Assembly: GCF_905220365.1 (NCBI RefSeq)
Contig: NC_061128.1
Coordinates: 2,542,001 to 2,606,000, forward strand
DNA length: 64,000 nucleotides
Source: Vanessa cardui
Lineage: Eukaryota; Arthropoda; Insecta; Lepidoptera; Nymphalidae
Direction: 5' to 3'
How positions within the stretch are numbered: position 1 is the stretch's first letter; every line of letters starts with the position of its first letter. The notes below the pieces were generated by a model. That model had not been told where the DNA came from and did not search any database. It saw only the letters and a program-made list of their open reading frames with translations. A program made the position numbers and the translations under genes. Of the stretch, positions 25,046 through 38,283 are shown piece after piece.

Positions 25046-27852
25046 CTCCGCGAAATTAGTACCTACGTCTGCAGGCTTTATGCGCACCGTCTTCATTATG
25101 TCGGATTTCAATTTATTTCCGAATTGAACTTCGGATTACAATTTGTATTAGTTTCGCATCGCATATGTAGTTTGAAGGATTTGGTTTTGATAAATAAACT
25201 TAATTATGCAATTTCTGTACTTCCTTGGGAGCTACGTTTTGCAATGTTATGTAATGTTGGTCCCATTATAACTTCAATATTAAAAGAAGTTTTGCTCAGA
25301 CTATGACGTATGAAATAAAATCGCTTGTACTTAACTAAGTACTAATAAGGTACTAAGCACAAATTGCTTTGATCTATTCGAGATTAGTATAATGAATATA
25401 AAGTATCTATCTATATTAGAAATATATTGGATTTTCCTAAAGTCTAGGCGATGTTTGAAAAATACATACTTGTATAACGGAATATTTTTTAGAAAAAGTT
25501 TTCTTAAACAATTTTTTTCATCAGGATAAAATGTTTATAAAATTGTTAGAACTACAAGAAAACTTTTTATATATTTTTAATTTGTAATTGAAACTCCCAA
25601 TAATGAAATAACGATTGAAGATTGATATACAGAGAATATGCAAACTGTAATCCATTTGTGGTTTGCGCGATTCGCACATGCCAGTACTAATCTACGAATC
25701 TCTGTAAGCGCTGAATTAATTTGAGTGCATTTCTGTTTCAAATTTATCTTTCGCTCTGTGGTCGAGGATGTCGTCAAGAATCCAGCATGTGGCGGATAAA
25801 ATACTGAGACGAACGTCGCTATCAAGGTAATAGGCAGGCTAATAGGTTAACTTATTAAGCTGATTCTTTAAAAAATTAACGTTAGTTTTTTATTAAGAAT
25901 AACTCTAATAAACAATATCAGTCATTACTTAGGTTTATATAAATTTATTATTTCCGTATGTCTATATTTTTTTTTTTGCATTTATACAAACAATACAGCT
26001 TTATATGCTACGACGGAACTTTCTTGGCTTTTATATATGATGATGAATTAGCATTATTGTTTGCGTTTTTAATATATTTATTTAATTTGTTTTATCAATA
26101 TATTTAGTTAATCATCAACATATATGATGGATGAATATACGTTTGTGCACTTTTATTGAGCAGGAGTAATTAAAAAAAATATGTATTTCCACTGCTGATA
26201 AAAATGTGTTGAACGTAATGATCGATCTCTCATTGATATACATTCTTATGCATATTAAATTAATTTGAGTAATTTAAATTTACGTTTAGGAAAAATTATC
26301 TGAAAATAAAATATAACCGTTTGAAATCTCGAACGTGCTCGCTTGAATTTGAATCAGAAACCTAAAAAAGTATTCAATGCCGACATCTTGGTTTTTAAAG
26401 AAAAGTTTAAACACTTTAAAATTGTTTTAACACCAGACAATGCCTATTATACCTACTTAGTTTTTTTCTTTGCATCAAACTCATTCAGCGTTGACGCCTT
26501 TGCGAACTTTTGTCAAGCGGACGCTGTAAGCTTTCTGTTCTTTAGTTGAAACTTCGGTTCGGTTTTACGAGTCTCCTTGCATAATACGCTAAGCGCTGTT
26601 ATTACATGAAAATCAACAAAGTTTACCAGGTTTTTTCAGCTCAACGTTAAAAACTAATAATGTTGTTTTCATATATTATAAGTTTACTAGAATTGAGGAA
26701 TTTAAGCGCGTGTGAAGATCGATATTTTTTAGTCAACATATGATCTCTAAGATTTTTTGAGATTGCTGTTAATTGGCCAAAGGCAGGCATACGTTTTATG
26801 TTTAAAATAAAAATTCATATTTATCTAAACACATCTGAAATTGATATTTGAATGGCTTTACATCAAGACATACAAAAAAAACACATTTTGTGACGTGAAT
26901 AAAAAACCGGATACTATTTAATTTACTATGAATATTAAATTTAGGTTCACGAGTAGATAATGAATGCTCTAAATAGGATGTTTATTAATAACAATCAAAC
27001 CCGTAGATTGATTGTAAAAAAACCTTGTTTAAAATTTAAATATATTTTTGTTATACGACTCTGAAATCCTTTTACTAGAAAATATGTAAATAGAAACTAC
27101 ATATCTTAATTCTACACAAATCTGCTTGCAGTTATATAATAGATACAAAACGAGACACATGATAGCTTCTATACGAAGCTTTGAGTAAGGCTTGAGTGAG
27201 ATCAGCGTGTTTGTATCGGACGTCCTTTTACAAATTATTTGAAAGTGCATTAACTGATAGCCTGTACTGGACTCTTATACATTTATTTTGTGTATTTTCT
27301 AATAGACTTAAATTTTAAGATACTTATAGTATCATTAGCTAATTGGTATTTTGTAGTTACTCTACTACGGAAGCTAACTGGCTACCGGATCGTAAATTAC
27401 ATAAGCGAACATATATGTACAATCACAAAATAGCCTATAATCTGATCTACCTTGTTCGATGTGCTTTAATGAATAAATTATCACGCCCTTATGGATTTGA
27501 ATAACATAAGGCATACGTGTTTCGCGTTTAAATATTTAAATTAAGAACTATATGTAATAATACTTGAATTGTTTTACTACAAATAGAAAATTAGGTGGTG
27601 AAAGTTTATATATTACATTTGCCTTGATTCAAGATATTTTGAAGCAAAATATTCGATTTTTCTATCCGTTTTAATACGAACGGTAGTTGACGACTTTGAC
27701 ATAATAAAAATCCACTTTATACCTTTTGCTTTTTTATTTCTTCAAAAACTTCATGCTTATATCCTTTATTTTGTAAAATTTACGTCTTTCAGAATTCAAT
27801 TATTTATAACAAGTTATATTCGTAGAAAGTAAATCCATTGTGTTGATGGTGA

Positions 27853-27962
27853 GGTTAACTGACCAATTTCGGTCACAGCGACCTTACTCAATAGAGACGA
27901 GCTAGTTGCGGCAACTGGAAATTCCCTATCAGAAAAACACCGGATTCATTACCAGGAATCCA
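27853..27962 (+). mobile_element. Degraded lepidopteran SINE/TE fragment
   Basis: The segment with CCAATTTCGGTCACAGCGAC, CTCAATAGAGACGAGCTAGT and CTATCAGAAAAACACC matches, from memory, parts of a widespread butterfly repeat. That repeat has a conserved TTTCGG..CACGGCGACC block and an internal CAGAAAAAC block. The middle portion of the consensus is missing here, so this is an internally deleted or recombined remnant. Confidence 0.4.
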
Positions 27963-28095
27963 ACCAATCAAACACATAATCAGGTTCATCAGTCGATATT
28001 CTTAAAATAAATCTTTTGTCAACCCAATTCCAATCATCGGGACCACACGTCTTGAAAGTAAGCCTCTGAATTTCGTTTAGTTTTCACGGATATCC

Positions 28096-28170
28096 GTCCG
28101 TTCGGATTACAACCGGGATAGAGTGTGCATCTTTGTTCGCACACATACTTTATTACTATTATATATGCAC
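28096..28170 (-). mobile_element. Second fragment of the same TE type, opposite orientation
   Basis: The plus strand reads CCGTCCGTTCGGATTACAAC, GGGATAGAGTGTGCATC, TTTGTTCGCACACATAC. The complement resembles the GTGTGCGCAAACA..GTGCACTCTATTCC part of the repeat family seen at 27.85 kb. It is heavily diverged, so the call rests on the order of several short matches. Confidence 0.35.
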
Positions 28171-29325
28171 AACTATTCCCATTTGAGAACGGCGGCCGTG
28201 AAATCGGTCAGTGTTATTATAATAACTCAAATGAGACTGTTTCTTAACTACGATTATAACGCATAATCCATCTCCATCAGGTATCTTTCATCGTCTTTGT
28301 ATGTTTTAAAGTTCAATGATGTAGCGATCCATAATATAAATATTTTATTTTTTAAACCGACGATATTGTCGAAAGTCTCTCTAGAAAAAAACAGAATATC
28401 CTTTTATGTGCATAATTACCGCTCTAAAGAAATTTTTAGACGTAATGCAAACCGTAAATATGAAAGACCGACATGAAAACCGCAAGGACAAAGCTCGACA
28501 ATGAGAAAAATTTCACTCATTGAAATACAATTTGCAATTCAAAATCCGCTTCTGAATGAACTACAGGTGGCAGGCCAGAGGCTGTGAAAAATCCGACCAT
28601 TCAAACAATACCATACAATTATATAATACAATTCCATGAAAATGTATCCATTGCGTGGAAAATAGAAAAAGGATTCCGACAGATAAAACAAAAGCAGTAA
28701 TGTATTCCGTACAAACGTTTGGAGTTGTCCAATGTCAAATAGCAAATGTTGATATTAGTGAATGGCGTTTGTTTCCCTCTGCGGACACGCGGGTTACACT
28801 TTATTCCTATATTCGGGGTTTGAAAGCGAAAGTGACCCGGTTTTTGTCTGATTTATCACTGTCCGACTAGCGACGACCTCGATGATTTGTATCCAGCTGA
28901 GACCTAATTTTATAATCATCGTAGAAAGTTTGAGTGACAAAATGTTATATATGTAACGCCGATATTGCATTTTGTGTTTGCGTATTTATATTAGAAAATA
29001 AAAAACATAATTTACCTACACACATAGGAATAAAAATAAATTAATTTCTCTCTCGTTTTAAGGTATCGGTTGCAAATTTATCGAAAGGCCTGAGAAAATT
29101 ATTTACAGCAATCATTTGTTAATTAAGTAACTTATAGAGCTAGCGTATAGAAGTAGTATATAGGCTGATTAAATAAAACATTCAAAAAAGGAACGCGATG
29201 TTTTCTTAGTATTTAAATGTTTAAGTGTTAATAATAACAATTAGTGACAAAGTTCTATGTTTAATGGTGAGGAAGGGAATAAAAATAAAAGAAAAAAAGG
29301 TATGAAAGTAATAGAAAATACTCAC

Positions 29326-29412
29326 GGGTGTTGTTGAAGCGCGCCCTCTGCCGCGACCTCGGCGCGACTCGCTCTTCACTGTCTGCAACGTCCCGTCCGG
29401 CGCCAAAACAAG
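29326..29412 (-). CDS. Tet: Tet short exon encoding an Arg/Gly linker (29 codons)
   Basis: A GC-rich 87-nt block stands out from AT-rich surroundings. On the minus strand it is preceded by TTGTTGTAG (acceptor) and followed by GTGAGT (donor). It reads through in phase 0 on both sides: a hydrophobic start (LVLAPDG), then TLQTVKSES, then RRGRGRGR, then ASTTP. The RGRGR run resembles an AT-hook or RG-type nucleic-acid-binding segment. Strand, phase and position after the CXXC exon make it the next Tet exon. The length is a multiple of three, so it could be skipped without shifting the frame. No separate gene start is supported: the Met codons upstream of it in other frames lie in intron. Identification as Tet is by synteny and phase, because the segment is too short for family recognition by eye. 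Confidence 0.65.
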
Positions 29413-29526
29413 CTACAACAACACAGACACACCACAGACTTAACATAAAGCAAATAAAATTAAAATAACAGAACGTTAACACAAAATAAAGGGAAAATTA
29501 ATAGACAATCATGCAATGGATGGGTT

Positions 29527-29772
29527 AGATGGCGACAGATTAGTGATTTTAGTAAGTGAAGATAATTATTGTCTTGTAAAAATCATAAATAAGTATGATT
29601 TAAACGTTGCAACTAAAGTTGTGAAGTTAACTAGACAGCGCCATCTGTATTATTTTCCAGAACTGTAGACAATGCTCGTGTACCAGTAACGCTATTAGAC
29701 ACTAGATGGCGTTTGGAATCAGAGGGCTTTTGAATCTTTGGAGTTGTTTTCTGGTATACTTGATAGATGGCG
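29527..29772. promoter_or_regulatory. Cluster of four CTCF-like sites beside Tet exon C
   Basis: AGATGGCG occurs at 29527-29534, 29704-29711 and 29765-29772 on the plus strand. It also occurs as CGCCATCT at 29639-29646 on the other strand. The site at 29704 reads CACTAGATGGCG and the reverse site reads CAGATGGCGCTGTC, close to the conserved CTCF core. A fifth copy lies at 31377-31384. The cluster starts about 115 bases from exon C. It may be an insulator or a splicing-relevant CTCF site. Confidence 0.45.
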
Positions 29773-30558
29773 TTGGTAGAAGTTTCTTTTGCAATAGTTT
29801 TAATCCAACATCAAGATAATATTTATTACCAATATATTGCATACATCTTTTTTCATACTCTTCTTATTCTTATTTAGAATATAAATATATTTCAATAAAA
29901 ATATGAAAATTAAGATATGTATTTATTTTTTATGTATATTTTTAAGTAATTGTGTTATTGTTCTAACAAAGTATGCAATGGGGTAAAATTATTAGTTACA
30001 TGGTCTTTAACTGTAAGAAAGCCATGTTAAATCAGAAATATTTATATTTTTCACATAGTCTGCTCAAATAACTCTCTTTTAAAAAGAAAAAAACGAAAAA
30101 AATACAATAACGGTATAAGGTAACATAAAGAAGCAAATAAATAAAATACCATCCATATTATCTCGCAGACCTATATCGAATTTGAAACATTATGAAGACA
30201 AACTACTGAACAAATGTCAGTTATTAAAAAGTTTATCGCTAGATAAAATAAATACTCGAATACACGTATAAAGGAATATACATAGTTTCTGTTGCCGAGC
30301 ACATGGCATCGGCTCACACCTGGCGTTTTAGTTCGTTACTCCTGTTTTTGTGTTAGAACGCGAACGACATTTGTTCTACTTCTTTCTCGCTCGCACTTTT
30401 TATTTCTCCTTCTCGCTTTATCTATTCTCATTCAAATCGCAGGTTTTGTAATTATGATCGTGAGCAGGTCAGACCGAGTGATTTTTCGTTGTACATGTGA
30501 TTTGATGAATAAACACGCGCCTTAAGTATGACGGTTACGTTCGCAGCTGCGTCAGATA

Positions 30559-30572
30559 GATAACCGGTTATC
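30559..30572. promoter_or_regulatory. GATAACCGGTTATC palindrome (Grainyhead-like site)
   Basis: A 14-bp perfect palindrome centred on AACCGGTT, close to a CAGCTG E-box (30544-30549). It is a match to a known factor consensus only. No functional evidence is in the sequence. Confidence 0.35.
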
Positions 30573-33500
30573 GTTAACTTAATTAGAATAGATAAAATGT
30601 AGGCACCTAATTTCTACAGAGTTATTGATTACGTTTGAATTCATTATAAAATCGAACAGAAATGATCTTTTAATGTTATTAAAGTATAATAAATAGATAA
30701 GTTTTGTATTTGTTTTTTAAAAAATTGTGATTTAATTTTTACCTATGAAAAATAAATATAATTTATTTTAATGTGTATTTAAATCAGGGTTGATATTTAA
30801 GCTTAAAAGCTCGTTTACTACATCCGTACGTTTTACGTGACCGTAGTAATGAGAATGTGCGTAATGCGTGGGCCCGCTCGTTGGGGCAGGTCGTGACACG
30901 CAAACCCTGATTGCCCCATTGATCTGAACACTCAAGGAACGGGACTTTGAGGTGTTATCAATTTAACCAATGAGTACCCCACACACGTCAGAGGGTAGAC
31001 ATTACATTGCGAACAGAACATTCAAAATAAAAATAATTGGTTAAATTATATTATTTTTTGTTAGAATTATTTATACATTCATAATTATAAAAGTTCTTGT
31101 CTTTACTGTCACTTAAGTGTAATTATAAGCCGTTCGTAGTAATGATTCGCTTTATTGTTGTAGCATGATGGATGGAAAAGGCAGTTATTTAAAATCGGTT
31201 AAAACGGCAGGTGTTGCGTATCGCCAAAGATAAAAGGACAAGATAATCTCTAAAGTTAATCTGTACAGTAAAAATAATGAGGTTAATTGGAATGTGTTTT
31301 GTTTTATTTGACCGTGCGTCATTTTGCGAACCGTTGGTAAATTATTTCGTTATGCTTAGTTCCGCTACTCGCCGACAGATGGCGATATGTCTTTAAGAAA
31401 TTATGCTCCGTTATCAAGGATTAATCATACAAAAACTGTTTTTATTAGCATATTTTTACCTTTATAAATTGCATATTTGTATTTGACTTATAATGATAAA
31501 TATGTTGCAGAATATTTATTGTTAGAATATATATTATTTTGTTTACAGGACATCGTTATTCATTTAACCTTTAAAAATTAAGTATTTTTTGGTCTTAAAA
31601 GAAAGTAGGTATATAATTTTTCCAAAATACTATATTGCTTAAACTCGGTATATGAAATTATTTCAAATAAAAAATCATAGCGTATTATCAGTTACAACGT
31701 GTGAAGGGTTGCCTCAGGCAATAAGTATAGAGTCAGCAAATTTTCAATATCAAATGCGATTTGTCGTATCAATGTTACCGCTGAAACTCAACCAAGCCTT
31801 AAATTGCATCGCATCATTTATCAAAATATTCTAGACATTTAAAAAACATATTTCATTCTTAATAACACGCTAAAGTATAAAATAAACGTATTGATATCGA
31901 GAACACATTTTTTGGTTCGTATATTTTTATATCACGAAATAGAAATTATTATTTATGTTAAGAATAACAAAATATTATATCTTATGATCAATTTTAGAAA
32001 TTTTCCGGTCAAATATCAAAAAAATTACGATTGAATCAGTTCAATTACACGGAGTGGAGTAGTCGGTCAGATTGGCCATTGTTTAGCGAGGCCGGACTTT
32101 TTATCCTGTCGACGGAAGCTCAATTCAGCGCAATCATCGTCGCGTACGCACTGTAGTTGCGCGTCACGTAGACATCGTCGTCAGCAGTGATGCGAGGAAC
32201 ATTCTTTTTTTAAAAGTATTCAAAAATATAGATAAATTAGTTCATTTTTTAAATAAATTTTAACATACAACTATCAAAGTATCTTATAGGCATACTGTAT
32301 TCATATTTATATAATGATTACAAATAAATGTTAATTACAAATGTGTTACGTAGAGTAAGAGATTTATAGGCATCGAAAACGTATGAACGTTAATTTGAAC
32401 TGCCCGTTCGTAAAATTACGCTCTACAGATACTACTTTATCAATTTAACTCGCTTGTACACGCGTTAGCATTGATAGCGATTAGTCCATCCCGTGCATAA
32501 CATATACTTCACAAGGAACAATACGCGAAAATCATTGACATCCTTCATAATCCACTCACGAGTGAATCTGTGCAACGAGCAAATGCGCTTAATTTAACAA
32601 ATTGAACCGCCTTCCGCCGAGCCAAGTGGCGGATACGCTATGATGCCGCGCTGTGACGCACATTACGTACACACAGCCATTAGGCAGAAACAAAACATTT
32701 TTTGAACCTGGCAACATCTGGTTGTAAAAAAAAAATTAAACGTGTACAATGAAATGTCAATCACGAGTTAGGATTATTTATATTTGGAATTCGCGCGAAA
32801 AGCGCCGCCATTGGTGATTCAGTTACATTGTGTCCAATGACTGACTCATGCAACATCCGCAGCTCAAAGTTGTGTTTACTTCGTTTTAGGACCGGAATGA
32901 AACATAAAATTAGGATTATTATGCAAAGTTCGCAGAGACAATGGTGGGCTTAAATATATTTGTGAATCCTGACCGAAATAAACCCGTACATGGTTATTTG
33001 GCCTATTACGATAATTCAATGCACATCGTTTAACTATAATAAGTATTTGTTTCTTTAAAATAATACACTAATATTGTTTTTGAAATATAATTTGTTTTAA
33101 AAATTTAATATATTATGTACTGCCATACGCGTAAACATTGAAAGTCAATAGAAATAATATATTGAGATTTTCTAAATGAAAAATAAAAAATATAGTTGAA
33201 TTGAGAACCTCCTCCTTTTTTAACGTCGGTTAAAAATAACAATGTACGATTATTGTTAATATTTATAGAAGGTAACAACTATTCATTAATTTGACAAATC
33301 AGTTGACATAAGATTCGTAATTTTTTTTAAGAAATATCCAATTTGTGCAAGTATTGCTGTTTTGGAGCATGTTACCAAGTTCAAGGACATTCCCGACCTC
33401 GGTCACGTGTGGATACATTTGTGACCGGTTTATTTCGGGTCAGACCCAACGGTTTTCCTTCTTCGACCTTTTCGTATTTGAAAGAAAGTACTTTCGGGCC

Positions 33501-34357
33501 TTAAGATCTTGCGAGCACTTCGAAGATTTTAGAGAATGAAAAGTTTATGAATGAATTTACTTAGTATCTTTTTTGTTGTGTTTCAGGAGTTAATTTAGTC
33601 TATAGAGCTTTAATTTTTAATTGTAATATGTCTCTTGCATCAAAACTTGGATAAAGATGCAAAAATTAAATGCATTGATTATAAAAAAAAACCCAAAAAC
33701 TAGAAATATTACTTTAAACCTTTCTACGAAATTCTATTATGTTTACTGTTTTATTGATTCTGGATATTAATAATATAAGGATTATTACGAAATATTATTA
33801 TTTTTTAACTCAACTTACACGAAACTTTTGCAAAGATAGCTGTAGTGACGAGAAGAACATATTTAAGATTTCTATAAAATAATGAACGCTTATTGGTCGA
33901 TTTTAACGTTATCTGCTGCCATCGACCAATGACCAATAAAATTTAAGACAAGGTAGGTAATCTGACTTTGATAACTTTATATACATAAAAAGTATAAATG
34001 AATGTTACATAATGGTAATGTTGGGATTGAATGCCTTGAAGCTCTTTTATAATTTAAAAAATTCAATTCAGACGCGGTAAGATGAGCATTTGTTAATTAA
34101 ATGAATAGTAATGATCATTATATTTGTTACTTTGTTTAATTAAGACAGTATTATCTGTCCAGACTAAATGGGAAGGCTGAAACCCTATCTACGATCGTTG
34201 TAGGTCAGTGGTATCATGACATAATTATGTGAATTTTAAAAATAATTTTGACAAATCTCTTGATAAATTTGATGATACGATCTATATAAAATAAAAGTGT
34301 AAAAATATTTTATTCTTTCACAAATTGTAAAATTCTTAAGTAAACGTTGGTTTGGTT

Positions 34358-34391
34358 GGATATGTTATCGGGATTAATGTTGTATCTCTGT
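34358..34391 (+). repeat. Dispersed repeat, copy 1
   Basis: GGATATGTTATCGGGATTAA and the next 8 bases match a segment at 37618 with three differences in 28 positions. The family is not recognised. Confidence 0.45.
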
Positions 34392-34936
34392 TAATGAGTA
34401 TGTAGAAATACTAGTAAGGATAACCCCGTAAGTATAAACTCGTAAGGAAAACCTGCCAATAGAATCCAGGATTATCTCAAGACGAAATAATTCGTCATCG
34501 GTCTACAGCAAATACATAAAGTTTGTTTAATAAGCTTATTTTTAAAAACATAGTTTTAATTATTCATTTATTTTAAATTATACTTCTTTGTGTGTCATGA
34601 TTGTACATTAGAGTTTTTTTATGCAACGCAATATGTAACGGTAAAATGAAACATCTTCATTTAATAAATTGTACGCGCTTCATATCATTTTTCTTTTACC
34701 TTTAATATAATCTACAAAATAATTATAGCTCCTTTTATAGTTCGTGTATTAATAGTAAATCAGTCTTAAATGCCTTAGCTTAATATCTTGAGTTTTAGTG
34801 AGTTCTATCGATACATTATCCTCACTTGTAGTTAATATTCGTGTATTTATTTAAAGACTAACCCATCTTTTTCATAGAACTAAGCATAGTATATTTTTAA
34901 CTTAATATATTACCGCATGGATATAATATATTTTAA

Positions 34937-35055
34937 GCCTAACGGTCGCCTAGTGATGTGAAAATCGCATGTTTGATCCTGACCCTATTGCTATCGTGGT
35001 AACCAACCTGTGGTACTGTTGCTCCTAACAATATTTACGCGTAATTGGTATAAAA
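34937..35055 (+). mobile_element. Degraded tRNA-derived SINE
   Basis: The sequence CCTAACGGTCGCCTAGTGAT resembles box A and its flank, and GTTTGATCCTG (34971-34981) resembles box B. It is followed by a segment like GCTATCGTGGTAACC that I associate with a common lepidopteran SINE. Identity to a family consensus is clearly low. Confidence 0.45.
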
Positions 35056-37334
35056 AAAACTATTAATTATTCTGGAAATATTTGTTATACTAAAGATATT
35101 TTTTTTAGTTATTAGTTGTCAATACTTTAACTGATGTATGTTAATCTACAAAGAGACATGTAGTCTTTTTATGGATCTTTGTTAATGTACTTTTTGATCC
35201 TGACTAACAAAATATAAGGATTCTTTCAGACAAAGCAAGTATTATTTATAATATCTGATATCGTACAAAACAAGAAGTGTTAAGCGTGAATAATAGCCAA
35301 AAGCTTTTTATATGAACGAAAACAAATGTTTTGAATTTATATCTTCATTTCAAGATTTCAAGTATCTTTTGAAAAATTTGCATGCTGTTCGAGTTTTAGT
35401 ACAATTTTCTGTATTGTAAATTTAGGTAAATATCCTACTGCTTTTCGACCAAACTGCTTAAGTGCTGTCTGGATCTGATACATACAAGTTTCCTTGCGAG
35501 TTTTCCTTCGAGCCCAAGAATTTAAATTATAAACATACATTAAACTCATGCAATTTCAACTGTATTTGTCCAGATATGAGATCGATCTATGGTTATACGA
35601 TTCATGTTCTATCCGTTGGGTCTGCTCTACCTTATTATAAAACATAACTCTATTACCAAAAAGAAAAACGAGAAAATGCACAATTTACAATCTATACTAT
35701 TTTCTATATAAATATGTACATAATAAATACTTAAAGCGCATTTTATAAATAATATTACGCTTCCTTGCGTCTTAATACTTCAATAAAATTTAAGGGTTTA
35801 AATTTATTTATTCAAAATCCCCGAAAGATATGTTTCGATTTATAATTACTATTACAAAATTGACGGATTTTACTTGCCATATTTATTTATGTATTCACAT
35901 TCCCAGAGGATTCAAATCATTTTACCCCCAAAAGAAACAATTTATCAGAAGAACCCTCTATCAGAAAGACAATCTTTTAGTAGATAAAATGGCCTCCCAA
36001 TCCTGCAACAGCCCTATTTTACTCGGTTTCATTTATATTTTGATTAATGAGTAAGTCTTTGTTTATAATTATATACAAGTTTTAAATCAAAATATCGCTG
36101 TTGTATCAATTTCTTTGGTTGATTCTAAAAGGTCTCTGTAGCACCTCTAAAGCCAGAATAAGGAAGATTTGATGTAAGGGTTTTTATACAAGTCTGGGTA
36201 GATAACTTATCAGATATTCTCCAAGCTACAAATTTGGATAGTGTGTGCACTAGTGTGTGTAACTATAGGTCCATTACATCATAGTTCCCAAGGTTTATCA
36301 GATGGGATATATGCACGGAGGCCTACCTATATAATAAAAAAAAAGAAATAGAATTGGAGAGTATAAAATAACAATATTTAAAATTGTTATATTTTATCAT
36401 AATCAATGTTTTATTGAAATTTGTATTGTACAGACTTATGTTACAATTTCTTCTTCTCTTGATAATTAAACCCATTGATATATTATTGATTATTATCAAT
36501 ACGATTATTTAAAAAATGATTTTATTTTTTATTGCAAGTTTTTAAAACTTACAGTAAGTAATAAAATTGAGACTGCATTTAAGTCCTGATGGTTACCCTT
36601 GTTCATAAAAGGAGAATAAACGTTTGCAATTATCAAATTGAATAATTCATTACATAAAAAAAATGATATAGGTATATTCAATTTTTTCTTTGCAAGCACT
36701 CTATACTGAAGACGATATTTTACGAGAAAAATTGAATTTTAGCACCGCGTCTGAATTTAGATTACACCGAAAATAATCTTAATTTTTAAATGTATTTATC
36801 ACGTATGTATTATTATCGTACATGTATTATCTTATAAAGATCGGTGAAAAGTAAAAACTTCTGGGTTACTTTTCTCCTTGTAACTGTTAAAAAATAATCA
36901 GAATGTTAAAAAAATTTAAATGCTATCTTAAAATTGTATTCAAATCAAAAGTAAGATGTTAGTTCTACTTACAACATACCCGAGTGAAAGGATAAAGTTA
37001 TGTGGTCTTGAACCTGACCTCTGAACGGTGTCCCGGGATTACGCGAACGATCCCGGACGTTACGGCCTTAATCCCGGTCAAGTAGACAGCTTCGTAGACG
37101 TTCAGACACGCCTACAACGTTACTGTCGATTTGTGGCTTACAAATAGTTTCTTACTAACATTCGAATCAGATATAGCAATGTTAACACAATTCTTCTTAT
37201 GAATTATTAGATAAAGTACAAGAACTACTTAAAGATAATTTCATACGCCAATATTTAGTCTAACGAAGCACGTTGGCATGTTTTATGTACATATTCAAGT
37301 ATTTCTTAATATTCACATAAATTAATATAGAAAA

Positions 37335-37347
37335 GGGGGGGGGGGGG
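37335..37347. repeat. G13 homopolymer
   Basis: Thirteen consecutive G on the plus strand in AT-rich sequence. Its length may be unreliable. Confidence 0.9.
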
Positions 37348-37617
37348 TCTGTTGTGAACATGTAACATAATTCACATATGAGATAATTTCCAAGTTCATA
37401 AAATTCATAACTGCCTTTATCAATAAGGCGTGTCAAAAACAGACTTCTTTCAAAATTTTCGCAGTTCAAGTGTGAAATCTACAAGGCGCATGACGTCACC
37501 AAGACGAAGAAAAAGGTTTACGTTACGATGTTTTCCTTTACGACATTACCATCCCCTTGGGCTTATGAATTTCCGGACGGATATCTGCGGTCCCTTCGGA
37601 CCGTCTGGCGCGCGTCT

Positions 37618-37650
37618 GGATACGTTATCGAGATTAATGTTGTGTTATCT
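37618..37650 (+). repeat. Dispersed repeat, copy 2
   Basis: GGATACGTTATCGAGATTAA and the next 8 bases match the segment at 34358. This copy sits in a GC-richer block (37450-37700) that also contains the hairpin CGGTCCCTTCGGACCG. The block may be part of an old transposable element. The overlapping plus-strand frames of 85-95 codons have no domain I recognise. Confidence 0.45.
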
Positions 37651-38192
37651 ATTGGGACTCAAGGTCAGGAGTGCAGGTGCGATTATCCGAGCTTGCATTT
37701 CGATTCGATTTTTGTAATGCAGTTGGATGTCACTTTACTAAGTTACAACATAAATTGTATTCACAATTTATGTGTATATTTGTGAAATATTTAAATGTTA
37801 ATAACTTTGAAGAATTTTTAATTAAATGTATTTGCTTGCATTACGTGTTTCTATATTTATTTTAACTCTATCATCAATTGATAACGAATGTGCGAAAGAG
37901 GAATTAAACAACGGCCGCGTTTGTCCTATAGAGTTTTGTGCGTACAAATATTATAAGGTTGTTAAGTTCGTCTTTTTGTAGCACGAAACACTAGATCTGA
38001 TGTAAATGTCAAATATTTTTGTTTTAGATAGCCCATATATTGAAAAAAGTCACATATATATTTGAGTGTATGTAAGAACAAGGTACACCTATTTATTTAT
38101 TGAATCTAAATATTTATATCTTAACGACTAAATTTTGTTTTGCTCCCTTAGCTTTACATTAAAATAACAGTCTACATTTAAATATTGTTATT

Positions 38193-38202
38193 ATATTTGT
38201 TG

Positions 38203-38280
<78 letters not shown>
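38193..38280. repeat. (AT)n microsatellite with a 56-bp perfect palindrome
   Basis: Positions 38193-38248 form a perfect palindrome. Arms ATATTTGTTGTATAATAT and its complement flank a 20-nt AT core. A further (AT)n tract runs to 38280. The open frame across it, a Tyr/Ile repeat, is an artefact. Confidence 0.9.

Positions 38281-38283
<3 letters not shown>

Larger units (their letters stand above)
1..29325 (-). other. Tet intron downstream of the Arg/Gly exon (runs off the left edge)
   Basis: At least 29.3 kb without a visible Tet dioxygenase exon. The Cys-rich and double-stranded beta-helix exons would give long conserved frames, and none exists here, so they should lie beyond the window. Small exons could be missed. 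The region contains SINEs at 16.4, 18.5, 21.3, 27.9 and 28.1 kb, a paired GC-rich module at 20.8 and 21.7 kb, hairpins at 1.0, 1.3 and 7.3 kb, an unexplained 129-codon frame at 4.3-4.7 kb, and GC-rich islands near 0.2, 2.3, 3.0, 5.25, 7.9, 8.6, 10.4, 13.4, 15.1, 15.6, 24.0, 24.3 and 25.0 kb. The rest is AT-rich filler. Confidence 0.6.

Noticed and set aside
1..29325. Tet catalytic (Cys-rich plus double-stranded beta-helix) exons
   Set aside because: I looked on the minus strand for long conserved frames and found none. These exons are expected beyond the left edge.
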